NCBI GenBank assembly: GCA_026874595.1
Contig: CM049311.1
Span: 47,929,676 to 47,993,675, forward strand
Source: Sipunculus nudus
Lineage: Eukaryota; Annelida; Sipuncula; Golfingiida; Sipunculidae
Length of the DNA: 64,000 bases
Direction: 5' to 3'
In this document: one piece after another, positions 48,410 to 61,424 of the stretch
How positions within the stretch are numbered: position 1 is the stretch's first letter
How the letters are laid out: each line of letters opens with the position of its first letter
Notes under the pieces: generated by a model
Databases searched by the model: none
The model's input: only the letters and a program-made list of their open reading frames with translations
What the model was told of the DNA's origin: nothing
Made by a program: the position numbers and the translations under genes

Positions 48410-50340
48410 AAATGTTCTCTAGTGTGTTTATGAAATAAAACCATGATAAAAGGAACAGAGACAGCACACGAGCAAGTGTGGGTCAATCCACATGAAGTCC
48501 TTACCAAGGTCTGGTGATACTCTTTAGTATAAAAGATATATCTTCAATGTCTATGATTTCTATTTTATCTAGTGATGCCGAGGCCACAGGCATTAAAGTC
48601 AATGGACGTTCATTCGAAAGAAAGTGGAACAGAAAATGTTTTTTTTTTATTTTCTTTTGTTGTGAATATTTTCTGTTTGCTTTGTTACCTTTTTTACTTC
48701 ATCATTATGATTCGTTTTTGGCATAACGCGTCTAAAGGCAGAAAATGTACGTCCAGGACAGGGTCCTCAATAACATTTAAAAAAAATGGGTGGCAAATGC
48801 GATTTACATCAGTCCATTCGACATTTAGGAATGACATGAGAGTGCAATATGTAATGAAAGTCCTCGCAAAAATTGTCCTCGCAATTTCCAAGTTATATCA
48901 AAGCATAGTTCTGATAACTAGTAGTCTTTTCCTATTGTTCCATAGTACATGCATCTTTGATTGTATTACTTCTAGTAGCTCATCCTTCTAACTCAAGCGG
49001 AACTGCTGGTCCTTAGAAGTGTGGTTTCACCGATTAGTCAACGGGGTAGTTTATCCGCGTGTGTTTGTTTGTGTGTAAAGGTGGACAGAGGACGTGCATG
49101 TTTCTCGCTTCATGATAGTGTGATAATTTTAAAATTTTATACCATTACTTATATGCAATGTCTAGTCAACAATAAATTTATTAATATATGTAATAAAATA
49201 TATGTGGATTGAGTCTGAAATGTTAGATGCCTACCTTTATAAAAAGTTTGAAAAATGGCAATTTCTTTACCAAGAAAAGTGTTCATCACACTCGTTCGGG
49301 CTGGGGGTTGGCTAATGGCGGAGGCAAAAATCAGGAATGCCACACAGCGCCCAGCATTGTGTCACAGCGGACATGTCATTTTGAACATCTGGATACCAAA
49401 AGCGCCCGCCTGACATTTCCTCTCAGATTAATAGAACAATATATGCGAACCAAAGGACGGCCAACTCTTCTAGCTAGGGAAAGTCTATTCATTTATTTTT
49501 CATGCATATCTTATTTTGCGGGAGAATCACGGTCCCTCAGGTATTCTTTCATTGAAACAAGTATCCAACGCATCGAAATCGTCGCCCAAAGGTGCCCTGT
49601 TTAAGGGAAATGCCGACGACAGGCAAAAAAATGTTTATCTTATTATATAAATAACTAATATATTACGACAGTAAAGTACAACAAAATGAGTTAAAATTAC
49701 ATAGATTGATTTGATAACTGCATCTGAAATACGGATTCTTATGCTTCTTAAGCTTGTGCATCACGGCTTCAAAGCCATGGTTTATTTCTTTTAACGATGA
49801 CGGATTTATCGGGTTGTCTGGGGCTAAAACAAGAACCATCAATGATACTTGTTTCATCATTTGTAGCTTCTAAACGGCCGAGAGGACCAAAGACCCGCGT
49901 CTTATTTTCGTTCTGGATACGACAGTCCCAAAGAACACATTTATCTTTCTCCCCCATCGGAATAACTACAACACGGTATCCGTAGCCGGGGGAATTCCAA
50001 CAAAATGCTGGTCACCCTCAACTAACAACGTATCGGCCATTCAAAAAAGGATGTATATTTCAAATGTACCCAACCCATCAATTTTTTTTAAAATCAGTCT
50101 TGGGTTTTTATGAAGGTATTACTGTGGATGGTGTTTTGTTCGCGAGGTTTCAAATTCGCCATATCCACAAAGGAGAAATTATCGCGAAAATAAAACCGTC
50201 GTGAATAAGACGCCAAATCGGCACAGGTGAACAGAATTGATGGCATCGAATGTAGTTTGTGCCGGTAGCGTCAGTATTTGCATACGCTGAATGTTACCCG
50301 TAATCCAAAGATCATTTTGATCCTCGTACAATTGTTAATT
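48410..50340. other. No gene supported
   Basis: Frames of 125 and 139 codons (49227-49604 and 48572-48991) exist, but they lack domain patterns and splice-site logic. Confidence 0.4.
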
Positions 50341-50344
50341 ACAG

Positions 50345-51000
50345 CCCCTGTCACATTAGCACTGCGTGCAACTTACGGGTGACAATTTTTGCTGCCCGCA
50401 GCTCCCCGCAGTTGCCGCGGACCTGGCAGTATCTCGCCCGTATCCTGTCCGGACTTGCCCGCAGGTGCGCACGGAAGTCCGAATTGCCCGAAGCCAGGTT
50501 TTGAATATGCTCAAAACTTGGTCCGGGTAAGCTGCGGGAGTCTGCCCGCAAAAGTCCACGCAGAACACCAGCAGGAGGCCCGTAGCCGCGGCAAGTCACA
50601 GGCAGTTAACCCGCTTGAAGAAAGTATGTTGGCCGTGGACCTGTGGCAATTTCGCGCCAGTGTCAGATGCGGGCATGGAGCGTGCGTTTTGCTGACAAGG
50701 AATGGTGTCGGTACCGCCGACCTGCGTGTGTATCTCCTCATTTCTGCGGGCATGGAGCGATGTATACGAGGAATGTGAGGGCATGTTGAGGGCCAGTTAC
50801 TGTCTTCCTGCTGGGAATCCGAGGGCTGGCTGCGGGCAAGTTGCTGGCGTTCTGCGACTACCTCTGCCGTATAAATAGTCCCGCTACCGGCACGCACAAC
50901 TCTCGCGCCTTGCAGGCATCTGGCCCGGAGCTGGCACGCAGAATCTTTCAGCTTGGCAGGGCTACTGAGAAATATTTCGAGACCACTGCTAATGGAAATC
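50345..51000. repeat. GC-rich island of probable repeat origin
   Basis: It stands out from its AT-rich surroundings. The words tgcccgcag, cccgcag and cgggcaag recur, as does a mirror pairing ctgcccgcagc / gctgcgggcaag between the left and right parts. Long overlapping frames run on both strands (50389-50778 plus, 50511-51044 minus), which is a by-product of few stop codons in GC-rich DNA. It may be a non-autonomous transposable element, or a CpG-island-like promoter; no exon or TATA-defined start was found. Confidence 0.5.
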
Positions 51001-51059
51001 TGGCAATATTTTACGAGAAACACAGTTTCGTAGATAATTGACATGGAAACTCTTTGAAT

Positions 51060-52230
51060 AAAAGAAACACTGTGTCAGCTTTCACCAACAATCTTCCTGA
51101 ATAAGAACTTTTCTTCCGCACCAACATTCAATTCTGACAGAGTAGTTTTGGGTCATCGTTTTTTTTTAAACAGGCGAAAAAACAACACATAATAAAGGTT
51201 AAAACATAACCATCTTTCAAAAGGACTGGTTTTGTCACAACGAGAAATGTTGAAGAAGAAACAAAGGATAAAAAATTCAGTAAAAATAGTAATTTTTCAA
51301 ACCAACCTCAGACATTCACTACAATGGCCACCATAAAACAACTGCCGTCACCTCTGAAGTTTACCATACCCTTTCATGACACGCAGAAATCCTGAAATCT
51401 TAACGCATAGGCAAACTGAATATCTGCCCAGGGGATAAAAGGGTTTAGGGGCCCAATGCATGCAGATTTATATTTTACAAAAGGGAAGAAATCCCTGCGC
51501 ATCTTGACTAGCATTGACTTATTCTCCAGGCTTTTACTATATGGAAGAACCTGTTTTGAATATTTAGAATTCTTCACTCGTATGTTAGAATAGGAAATAC
51601 ATTTTCTTGGTATTAACTATTTATTCATGAAGCAACTACCCGACCAGAAAACCTGCTGTCCAACAATATAAATTCTAGCCCTTGCTCCTGTGCTTTCTCT
51701 TTCTCTCTGTCTCTGTCTCTCTGTATGTCTGTCCGTCTCTCTCTCGCTGAGAAAGAATTTAGAGTTTTTTTTTTTTTGCAAACTAGAGAACTTCCAATCA
51801 ACAAAAATATTATATATAACATATAATTTATAATATGTAACATAACATATACAATATACACCTTTAATTGCCTAATTCAAAATGCCTATTATGGGATTCC
51901 CCTACAACCACACCATATGCGTTTGAACTGGCTTTCTTTAGTGTGGATGAAAAACGATATCCTGAATAACATTAATGTAAGCCAGTTATAACATAGTTTT
52001 CTGAGAATAAATTGATATTATCAAAACATTTTAATTAGAATTTAACAAAATATTTAAAATTAGTTTCAAAGCCTGTGTTAATAGTGCCTTTCCTCCCTCA
52101 GACTGTTAAATTAAAAAAATGACAATTATAATTATAGTCATTATTCCATTTAAGGAAACTGGGCACATAGTGTCATCACTTGCTAATGACGCTTGCATAA
52201 TTTCACGGATTGCCCGTTGGTCCATATGTT
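51060..52230. other. No feature recognised
   Basis: AT-rich DNA. A ctctctctgtctctgtctctc tract near 51695-51745 is the only structure I see. Confidence 0.4.
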
Positions 52231-52498
52231 AGGCAAAAAAACAATAGGTATGGTTCTCAGGCACCGCCCGCGTCAATTTTAACCCCAAGCATTGAAATTT
52301 TTATTTTGATTTTCATCTTTCAAAAAGATAAAATAATACAATTTTGATAAGATTTCCTTTGTTATGTAGATCTTTTACTTGTTTAGCAAAAACAGTCTGT
52401 TATTTTCATGATTTTTCCTGATCATATAACATTTTTATCGAAACATACAAAAGGGTAAAAAATAAAATTTCGCCCGCCTTTTTATTTCTTTGGCCTTA
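52231..52498 (+). mobile_element. Family R3 MITE-like repeat, copy 3
   Basis: Same start (aggcaaaaaaa), body and end (ttctttggcctta) as the copy at 43361, with a deletion of the cacagatttctgaaaaaag stretch. Confidence 0.75.
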
Positions 52499-52674
52499 TA
52501 CAATTACTAATTCATAATAATGTTCAAAGGTTTATACAAACCGATTTTTACAATCAACACATTATATACCAAAGTGTATCATCATGACAGTAACAACATG
52601 TGTAAACTTACTTAAAAGTGTTCACGAAAAACTTAAATTTCCATTTTAAATTTCTTTTTAATGATATTTTATAT

Positions 52675-52825
52675 TGGATCGGACTTGGACTTGGGTTCCA
52701 AATGACTCGGACTCGATGAGGGTTGCCTGGAATGAACTCGAACTTAAAGGACTCGGAGTTGGACTTGAATTCGAGTGGTCTGGACTCGGACTTTGGTGGT
52801 GCGGACTCGACTACATCACTGCCAG
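52675..52825. repeat. 'ggactcgga' repeat, partial copy
   Basis: It matches the right arm near 35877-35985 (ttggacttgggttcc, atgactcggact, aggactcggagttgg) and then continues to gactcgactacatcactgcc, which corresponds inverted to the left terminus at 34665. Confidence 0.65.
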
Positions 52826-54560
52826 AAACTTTGCATGCTTCTGTTGACTCGCTCTGTACTAAGGACATCGCTCTCATGTACTAAGGTAACATTATGTGTG
52901 AGAAATGTCATGGAGACGCGGACGCGCGGTGTTAGCCTGTACAGGGTAGCTTTAGCAGATATGTAAAACTGTAATCCAGCTGAGTATTTGTTTTGTATTG
53001 AAAACTACGCTCCCGAGGCAGCAGAAATCTTGCGCTTCTAAAGAAGCAACTGATTTTCAAGCTGCCAGCTTTGACTGTTTATGATATATTTAGACACCAG
53101 ATGGCGGTTCGTTGTCCGCTGAAATAAACGTGCGTATGATGTGACAAGCAGCCAATCAGATGCCAATAAACAAAAACTCGACAGGCATCCTGGCTCCGCC
53201 CATTGCTGCGCTTAAAGCGCCGCTTGATGAGTTTCCGGTTGAATTTAAATTGCTCCCTCTGCATTCTCGCATCATCGACCGATTAGATTATGACATTATG
53301 ACTGTGTTAGCGTAGCCATGTATCTGTTGTCTGCAGAACTGAAACAAGCCAGCGAGGTGTGCACGCAGCCTTTGTTGTTACGTTTCGTTTTAATTACAGC
53401 TCACCGCCCGAGCATCCTATGTGCCCAAGGCCCTAAGCAAACCACGTCAGGGGCAATCTCTGAGCCTGTGGTCTGTTCAGACGGTTACGCGGGGCGATGA
53501 GCTGTCACACAAGACGAAATAAACATGATTGGCTCCGTGTATTCCTCGCTTGGCTTTGTCTTTCAGCAGAAGGTCTCATCTGATTGGACAAAAATACAGT
53601 GCTCCTCTCTGGTGTAGCAATTCGGGATATGAGGTCATAACAAACAGCGCCTAACGATATAGGTAGTAGCCCTATAGGTAAAGCGCTGTGTAAAGAGCGT
53701 AGTTGAAAACGTGATTGTTAAATGTTCCCGGGTCTTACTTTTATAACACAGCCAGTTGTGGCTGTCGAAAATTAATACATGGTATTTATCACCAAAAGTT
53801 AGGTTTACTTAACCAGGTATGGTGTCTTATGCAGACAATTCACGCTAAGATATTGCTATTATACCAAAAAACAACTTTCTTATCATGGGCAGCTTGATTA
53901 ACGTCTACCTTACCAGTCTAGAAATGTCGGGGCGGACCTGCTATTATTAATGGTCTAAGTCATCGATTGTTAGCAAAACTGGTAATGAATCTTTATCGGC
54001 GAGACAGACAGTGCATGGGCAATTAATTTTCCATGATTTCAGTTTACTTTTTTCGGGTTTTAATTTACGACCGAATCTTTATGAGCCACATCGACGTCTG
54101 TAGACCAGTAATGATCGGTGTAGGTGATATTTACCTGACAATGTACTTGCTGGCGACAGTTTCACGTCCACATCAGAGTGGCAGTGTGACTCGTATAGAA
54201 AATAAGGGTGAAAATCACCACAGGGATAAATCTGTCGCAGTAACTGCCGGTAACATATCACTCCAAGGGATGCAGGCAAATCACTGGATATATCGGTTAC
54301 TTTTTATTTGATTATATCTACATTTTGTGTAAAAGATCATAAAGCCTGAAAGAAAAGGCGACACAGCCGATACTGCTGCGTGTCTACGTTATGATAAGCA
54401 ACCTGGTGAATATCATAACAGAGGAAAACAGTTGTTTGTTTATGTTTGTTTACTTCAAAATCTTATATTGTCTTCTGGATTTCTCAGACCAGGTGGTACT
54501 GTGCATATCTTATGTTTGTGTGTAATATGTCATGCGCTTTGATGAAAGTCATTATTAATA
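52826..54560. other. No gene supported
   Basis: It includes short GC-richer stretches around 53090-53520 but no exon with recognisable coding content. Confidence 0.4.
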
Positions 54561-55524
54561 TAGTAAAACCTCGGAATTACAACCACAGACGGAATCACGA
54601 TCAAATAGTCGCATTTCCGATTAGGTTTGACTATCAAGGGTCTTACAACAGCTCGTAGTTTGTTTACCTTAAGTGCCCTCTGACGGCCCGTAGCTATTCA
54701 TTATAATTGGGAATTACTGGTCATGTTTTCCATCTACATCTACGTGTGATAAGACAGGAAATTAAAATGATAAGTTTTTGTAATTTATTTTTAATACGGA
54801 AAAATGAAAAAGTCAAAATTATAAAAAAAAAATTTAAAAAATCATATCCAAGCACATCTGAAGCATAAATTCTGTTATTAACAATGTTTCAATATTTACA
54901 ATGAATTAATGATGGTACGATATTTAGACTTGATATATCATTACCAGTGGACACAGATCAAACAGATTAATTCTAAATTTCCCTTATAAAGTCTGTTTCC
55001 TGAAAAACTGATCCATACAAAGTTGCCGACTTTAACGCCTGGCGTCCACAGCTCGCTCCTGCTGCTTGTCCTTCAGTCAATAGAGTTAATAAACAGTCAG
55101 AGCAATGGTGAATGAGATATGAACCAATAATAAATCTTTAGTGACCAGAGATTAAATCAAAGCTAGAAGCCTAGGCGTCACGTACATAATTAACAGCAGA
55201 CTCATAAAAAGTTATGAAACCGTGACGTAAACATTCCTTGCCTGCTGTGATCACCTGTAAACACGCTTTGATCGATGACCTGCTCTTGTCTCACCTAGGC
55301 CTTTATTAATTAGTGATGTAATGCCTAACAAGGCAATGTTTAATCTGTAGGAAGTGGTCGCATAATTGAGGTTCAGCTCAATTGAAACCAAAATATGTGG
55401 TCGTAAAACGGAAAAACGAGGTGCCCGCTGCTATTCCGAGGTTTAAATATAAATATAATATAAAAAGCGAAAAACAATCGGGATCATGAAACAGTGCTCG
55501 TAATTTTGAGGCCAGGTTTTACTG
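54561..55524. mobile_element. 964-bp pogo/mariner-like element, no transposase
   Basis: The left end TAGTAAAACCTCGGAATTAC follows TA (54559-54560). The right end GAGGCCAGGTTTTACTG precedes TA (55525-55526). Subterminal copies of tcgcat-att and gtcgtaaaacgg-aaaacgagg repeat the terminal motif, including a second inner end near 55405-55445. The same terminus type is found at 46675-46852 and 13030-13114. The interior is non-coding. Confidence 0.75.
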
Positions 55525-58005
55525 TATAATCAAAATAAATTTAGATTTTGCTACTATATAATTTTTTTTAAATTTTAATTCAAGCTTTTCATTCAAGCAT
55601 TTTACACGTAATTTTTAAAATCTAATGTCAGGAATTAAAAGCATAAGGATTTGTCAATTAATGAAATCGCCGAGAAGGTTATCTGAACAGTTTGGGGGGG
55701 GGGGGGGGGGGTAAAATAAAAATAGGATCAGACTAGCCCCAGGGGGTAATCTTAAATCGATTTCAGATTACCGGGGGTAACCTGAAATGAGGGGGGGGGG
55801 GTTAACCTGGATCTTTTACATGGGAAGTGAGACTATATGGACAGACGGACTAACATCAATACACATGTAGTTCACTGCCGACATCCTACTGATCTGGTAT
55901 GATGGCGCCACCTACTGAAATAATAGGGTCAGCTGCATCAAAACATCAAGGGCTGGGTACCAAATAATCGTTTTTTTTAGCAAAATAATTCTTTCACAGC
56001 TATTTTCCGATTGCTTTGTCTCTCCGTTTTAACTGTAGGTTGTGGCTGGTCTTCATGTCTGCTGGTTTGTGTAAAAGAGCCTGCATGGACGTGTACAGCA
56101 GCCAATTGCCGCCAGCACGTTATTGGATTTGTATGGTGTTAAAACGTTATCTTAACGAGACATCCGTGGTGAATGGCTGACTGATTAAATGACTGATTTA
56201 TTTCTTTCTAGTCTGGAAAGGAGAGGTTCCGCATACACTCAAATGATATATTTTTTAACCTTTATTTCGATCCTAAGAAAACCTGGTGAACGAATGTTCA
56301 ATTTCCCATTTCGAGATATTGTTTCCTGGAGTCTGTCTGAAGGCCATTTTCGCGGCCACTTAGATTAATGATAATATCGGTACTCGTCATAATGTCGTAA
56401 CCAGACATCAAATAGAAGCAACTGTGCCCATTTTCTATGCATTTCTGACATTTTATGGGTGCCCTGTCTTATGTGAAATAAAAGTTTTAAAATCTAAATT
56501 AGTGTTTCTGAACTATCGCAGAATATTAGGTCACCGTGACCTTATATTATTCTTCAAATTCCCTTGTTCTCTTAATTTCTCTTACGTAAAGTAGTATGTG
56601 GTTGTCATTGCAGATTCATAATTTTGTCTAATGAGGTGGAAATATGCTCGGTCGGTAACGCGGTGTTCAGGGGACCACCTATTAACCTAATCGCACAGTG
56701 ATATCTATATATATATTGACCGCATTAAAGTGCTGGTCCTGATATAGATGTAATTGGCTCTCATCGAGGCTACTGCTATTGCTTCATTAATATAAGGATA
56801 GCATGTATGAACCTCACCCCCCCCCCCCCCCCCCACACACACACCAAACCTGAAAGAATCACCTCTCAACAGATTAAAAGTCAGGCAAAGGTGAGCGAGT
56901 TAGTGTCAGGAAATGAATGACGGTATCACCCTCCGAGTTAACAAGGAAGGAGCCGTGATATAGTTTATAAGCAGTTTAAACTCCGAGTAGAGTATCAGTC
57001 GCGTAAATAAAACCATGCCAGGAGAGGCCTGGTTTTCAAGAGCAGCTGTGATTATTCAGTCCTGTTGCAAGTACATAAAGAATAAGACGTGGCATACGTC
57101 ATCTCTAAAACCATGTCTTTGATTGAAAACATTCGACTTCGTGGTTCGATTTCGTGTAAGACCAACAGGCCATGGTACAGCAGCTTACGTCACTGCGTCT
57201 TCTTTACGGTTAAACCAATGTAATCACGTGACACGTCTTACTTTATGTCTGCTCCTCAAAGCAGAGGAGACGTGAAATGAGCAGCTGAAGACATGCCTAG
57301 GAAACCATGGTATTTACTAAGTGAAATGTATTTTTTCGTCAGTCCGAGTTACATGGCTGCATATATCGCGCTAAAAACGAGGTGACTTACACACACACAC
57401 ACAAACATATTCTAAAGACAGGTGTGATGTATTCGATGTGTCGAATATCAGTTTCATCAAAGAAACAAGATGGTCTGAATTAATGGCCACCCGGGAGAAA
57501 CAGAGCTTTAACCATTTTACGAATTATTTTATTTTAAAAAATTTAAAGCGCAATGCTGTTTTTTTTTTTTTGGGGGGGGGGGGGGAGGATAGTTTTTATT
57601 TCAGTAAATGGAACTGTTTGGATAAGGGTATTAAGTGCTATAACAGTTCAAATCTGACCAGTCTCCTTATATTACAAAAGATTGGCGGCACGACTGTCCG
57701 GCTACCGGTCTTTATTGTGTGTACAACTACAGTGAGAGTTTGTTTCATGGCTCACCGTAACAGTCCATGCCGCATGCCACTTATTACATTGTAATGCGCC
57801 TGGTAATGCTTGGCCTTTTGTCCCTCACTGCTGTTCTTGTAGACTGGACATCATACATTTCCAAAAGGATATGCATGACCTGGTAGTTGTCTAGGTAGAA
57901 CAGTAGACCAGCTTTGTTTACAAGTGTTTACGCACTTCCAGTCTTTGCTGTGATGTGCGACCTTTATGCTGAGAAGCTTCAGTTATTATAGTTATAACTA
58001 ACTGG
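55525..58005. other. No gene; several G/C homopolymer tracts
   Basis: Poly-G runs at 55694-55711 and 55791-55801, poly-C with (CA)n at 56817-56844, and poly-T/poly-G at 57559-57586. ggtaatct / agattacc arms near 55745-55774 make a small hairpin. No exon is supported. Confidence 0.5.
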
Positions 58006-58009
58006 CATA

Positions 58010-58762
58010 TTAGCCCTTGAGTGGACAAGCTAATATAACAAGCAGTGTAGGCAGGGTTAATCACTAGCCCTAAGCATATTAGCCGTTGATGAGACTATTG
58101 AGACAAGCTATTTTACAAGCAGTGTAAGCAGGGCTCATCATTAGCCCCGAGCATATTAGCCGCTGATGGGACTGGCTATTTTACAAGCAGTGTAGCCAGG
58201 GCTAATCATTAGCCCTAATGTTGATGGGACAAGCTATTTTACAAGCAGTGTACCCAGGACTAATCATTAGCCCTAATGTTGATGAGACAATCTATTTTAC
58301 AAGCAGTGTAGCCAGGGCTAATCATTAGCCCTAAGCATAAAAGCCGCTGATGGGACAAGCTGTTTTCCAAGCAGTGTAGGCAGGGCTCATCATTTGCCCT
58401 AATGTTGATGGGACAAGCTATTTTACAGGCAGTGTAGCCAGGGCTAGTCATTGGCCCTAAGCATATCAGCCATTGATGGGACAAGCTATTTTACAAGCAG
58501 TGTAGCCAGGGCTAATCATTAGCCCTAAGCATAAAAGCCGCTGATGGGACAAGCTGTTTTCCAAGCAGTGTAGGCAGGGCTCATCATAACCCCTATGTTG
58601 ATGGGACAAGCTATTTTACAAGCAGTGTAGCCAGGTCTGATCATTAGCCCTAAGCATATCAGCCGTTGAAGGGACAAGCTATGTTACAAGCAGTGTAGGT
58701 AGGGCTCATCATCAGCCCAAAGCATATCAGCCGTTGACGGGACAAGCTGTTTAACAAGTAGT
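58010..58762 (+). repeat. Minisatellite array, unit about 57-76 bp
   Basis: About 13 diverged direct copies of a unit that reads gatgggacaagctatttta, caagcagtgtagccagggct, aatcattagccctaagcata, tcagccgtt. Some units lack the taagcatatcagcc part, giving two length classes that partly alternate. Peptides read from it are repetitive artefacts. Confidence 0.9.
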
Positions 58763-59385
58763 TGTTACGGAACCTAATATCAACAGATCACGTATGCGTG
58801 ATGAAAAAAAACTCTGTCATGTAGATAAAAAATCAGATTCCGTAACGCTATGCAGCGCGAAATGTCTAGGGGAACGAAAAAAGAAAGTCAGTGTTTTTTA
58901 TAACAAATAACTAAAATTTATTCTAAAAAAACCCTAACATTACAATACACTGAATCAATACAATTACACAGTATAACAGCAGTATAACAACAAATCAATA
59001 CAATCACACAGTAAAATAAACAAAGTGCACATTACCCGGATACCACCACTGCCACAGCGATAAGTTCTTTAAAATGCATAAGCCGGATGAAAAGTTCACA
59101 CATGACTTTTCACCTCCAGCCGAGAACCTTACATTGCTCGAACATTCTAAAGGATCTAACACAGTACACACGTTCAAAGAACATACCAGAACAAAGAACG
59201 CTGTGTATCTAGGGTCTAACCAATGCGGATTAAACCGAGCCTGCAAAATCCGGCCAGGCGAGGCCGCTACAACAAGAGATACGCGTGGCACACAAACAAA
59301 ATGCCAACAACCGTAGAACATCCGTGTGCACAATAAAACAATCATATGTAAGACCGCTGCATACAATAAAAGGGCACCTGTAACA
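58763..59385 (-). mobile_element. Solo LTR inside the minisatellite, promoter region deleted
   Basis: The plus strand starts TGTTACGGAACC and ends CACCTGTAACA. Array sequence ends tagt before it and restarts cagt after it, a probable 4-bp target duplication with one change. Compared with 9331-10188, the stretch from the TATA box to just before gtgaacttttcat (about 200 nt) is missing, so this copy has lost its promoter. The AATAAA signal is degraded. Confidence 0.8.
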
Positions 59386-59570
59386 CAGTGTAGCCAGGGT
59401 TTATCATTAGCCCTAAGCATATCAGCCATTGATGGGATAAGCTATTTTACAAGCAAGTAGCCACCACTAATCATTAGCTATATTTTACAAGCGGTACAGT
59501 CACCTCTTATCATCAGTCCTATTTCAAACGCAGTATAAGCATAGCTTATCATTAGATATATTGTAAGCAG
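59386..59570 (+). repeat. Continuation of the minisatellite after the LTR
   Basis: It resumes cagtgtagccagggtttatc, and two or three increasingly degenerate units follow before the array fades. Confidence 0.8.
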
Positions 59571-59824
59571 CATTACCCCGCTGTTCATTAGTAAGGATTA
59601 GGTCTGTTATTTTGAAGTCTATACTAAATATAATGTAAACTGGAGTCAATGACATTTTAGTCCTCATTGGTGTCTGGTGTGGCTTCATATTGTGTACTGT
59701 TTGGTTTTGAGTTTTTTTTATAGATAACACATATAAATAAATTCCTCAATTTCCAAATCATACCTACGGGTACGTAGAGCTTTCAACAATAATTAGCAAA
59801 TATTATGTGTAACGGTTAAAGTCG

Positions 59825-60066
59825 TCAATGTATCGAATATATACTGAAACCGTATGTTATTTGTCTCAACAACTCCCATAGACTGTCACACTGGTCACAT
59901 CCTCCAGTTTGACTGTATCCAATGAGGATAAATTGTTCCTGTAACCCTTCAAGGTCCATAAATAGTTTATACAAGCACCGGTCAGGCGTTCTAAAACACC
60001 TCACGTATTCAAACAGATGGGCCGTCCTGGGATCAAAAAAGGTGATGCTATTTGGCGACGGTTTCA
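59825..60066 (-). CDS. Possible exon, unrecognised
   Basis: The minus strand has a branch-point-like ttactaat, then an AG acceptor (tgtgtgcacacag), then an open frame giving LKPSPNSITFFDPRTAHLFE and, farther on, PDRCLYKLFMDLEGLQEQFI. The composition looks more protein-like than most frames in the window, and one internal GTGAGG could serve as a donor after FEY. I do not recognise a domain, and no neighbouring exon was found. It could equally be chance or a transposon fragment. Confidence 0.2.
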
Positions 60067-60069
60067 GAT

Positions 60070-61424
60070 CTGTGTGCACACACTTGCCGCCACATTAGTA
60101 AAAGCCTGATCGATAGTCCTACTCTGAGACTATCGATCTCACCTAAATAAGTATCGTTGTCATTAGACAGACATAATATTATGAGAAATGTTTCATACGT
60201 GCTGTGAAAGCACGTATATGTACAGCAGATGCAGGTAGGGGACTAGTAGGGCTCAGCAGTTAACGCCCTAGCCCACTCAAACAAATGTATCGGGAATGTT
60301 AATTAGTTAACCTTATACATATATCTACCACGCAGACGTAAAGACCAGAAAAAAATGTGAGACGGAGAGTCCGACACTGCTTTTTGATATTACGTGTGTA
60401 TTTTCCTATTTACCAGATGTTTTAGTTTAAAAAATAAGAAAAGTTTTACCACTGTTCTTGAATTTGTTCTTTTTGCAAAGGATACAGGTCATTGCCCTAT
60501 TGGCAGTATTGTCTGTTCAATCAGGTTGTATAAGTAACTATACGATATGAATGATATGTTGTTTTGATTGCACGGGCTTGGAATTATCCAAAAGTCATGA
60601 CCTCTAGTTTAGACGTTACAGCGAATCTCGTTACAGCGAGGTTATACCGAGAATTTCTACCTTTGAGGCACTTGCATGGTTTGAATCTGGTACACTTTAG
60701 TCCAAGGATAGGACCTACCAAATCAATCCTTTAGTTCTGTGATTTCTCTTTGAGCCTCCTTAACCTCCTCGATACCCTTACATGTCAATTAGTTTTCACA
60801 GCACGGGGTAAAGATTTACTGTTCCATGGCAGACAGCCGGATATGTGTTGCAATCTTTTATGTCTGTGCGCCAGCAGCTACCAGCAGGAAATCATAGTCG
60901 GGTATGTGGTAGTTTACTAGGGAATATTAGTCGCCAAGGACGTACGGGAATTTAAATTACTGTTGCGGGGATATCGAATCTTTTTTCGAAACGGAAGACA
61001 AATTATTATAAATATGGCCACAATCTGCTTTTTATTCATTTGCCATGTGGTGAGGTATCATATTTCACATTCTTTTGTCCTTAGTTTGTCTGTTGGCAAC
61101 TTCTCGCAAAAAGTTCCGATTTGATTACATTTTGCGGGGGTTATAGGGTAACATCGAGAAACAATCCATTTTATGTTGTAGGTACCCTGAACCATCATAA
61201 TGGTTTTAATTGAAATGATTCTTTTCTATTGTGTTGCTATGCATTGGTATTAGGGACAGACTTTGTGAATCGGACTCACCTGTGAACAGGGAAGATGAAC
61301 CGTGACACTGGAAACACAGATACACAAGAAAGTTTTATGGAGGTAATAAACTCTATTTTTAATGCTAGCAAAGTATTTACCGCTGCAGACCTTCATTCCG
61401 GGTTCGGACTACTTGATAGGGCAG
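60070..61424. other. No feature recognised
   Basis: AT-rich DNA. A short gttacagcgaatctcgttac segment near 60616-60635 faintly resembles the pogo-like termini but lacks a partner. Confidence 0.4.

Noticed and set aside
50511-51044. 177-codon minus-strand frame
   Set aside because: It lies in the GC-rich island where stop codons are rare, overlaps a plus-strand frame, and shows no domain.
58260-58484. Repetitive 74-codon frame with MSHQWLICLGP-like periodicity
   Set aside because: The periodicity is that of the minisatellite unit read in one phase.
58010-59570. CRISPR-like array
   Set aside because: Units are contiguous diverged tandem copies without unique spacers, in a eukaryotic context.
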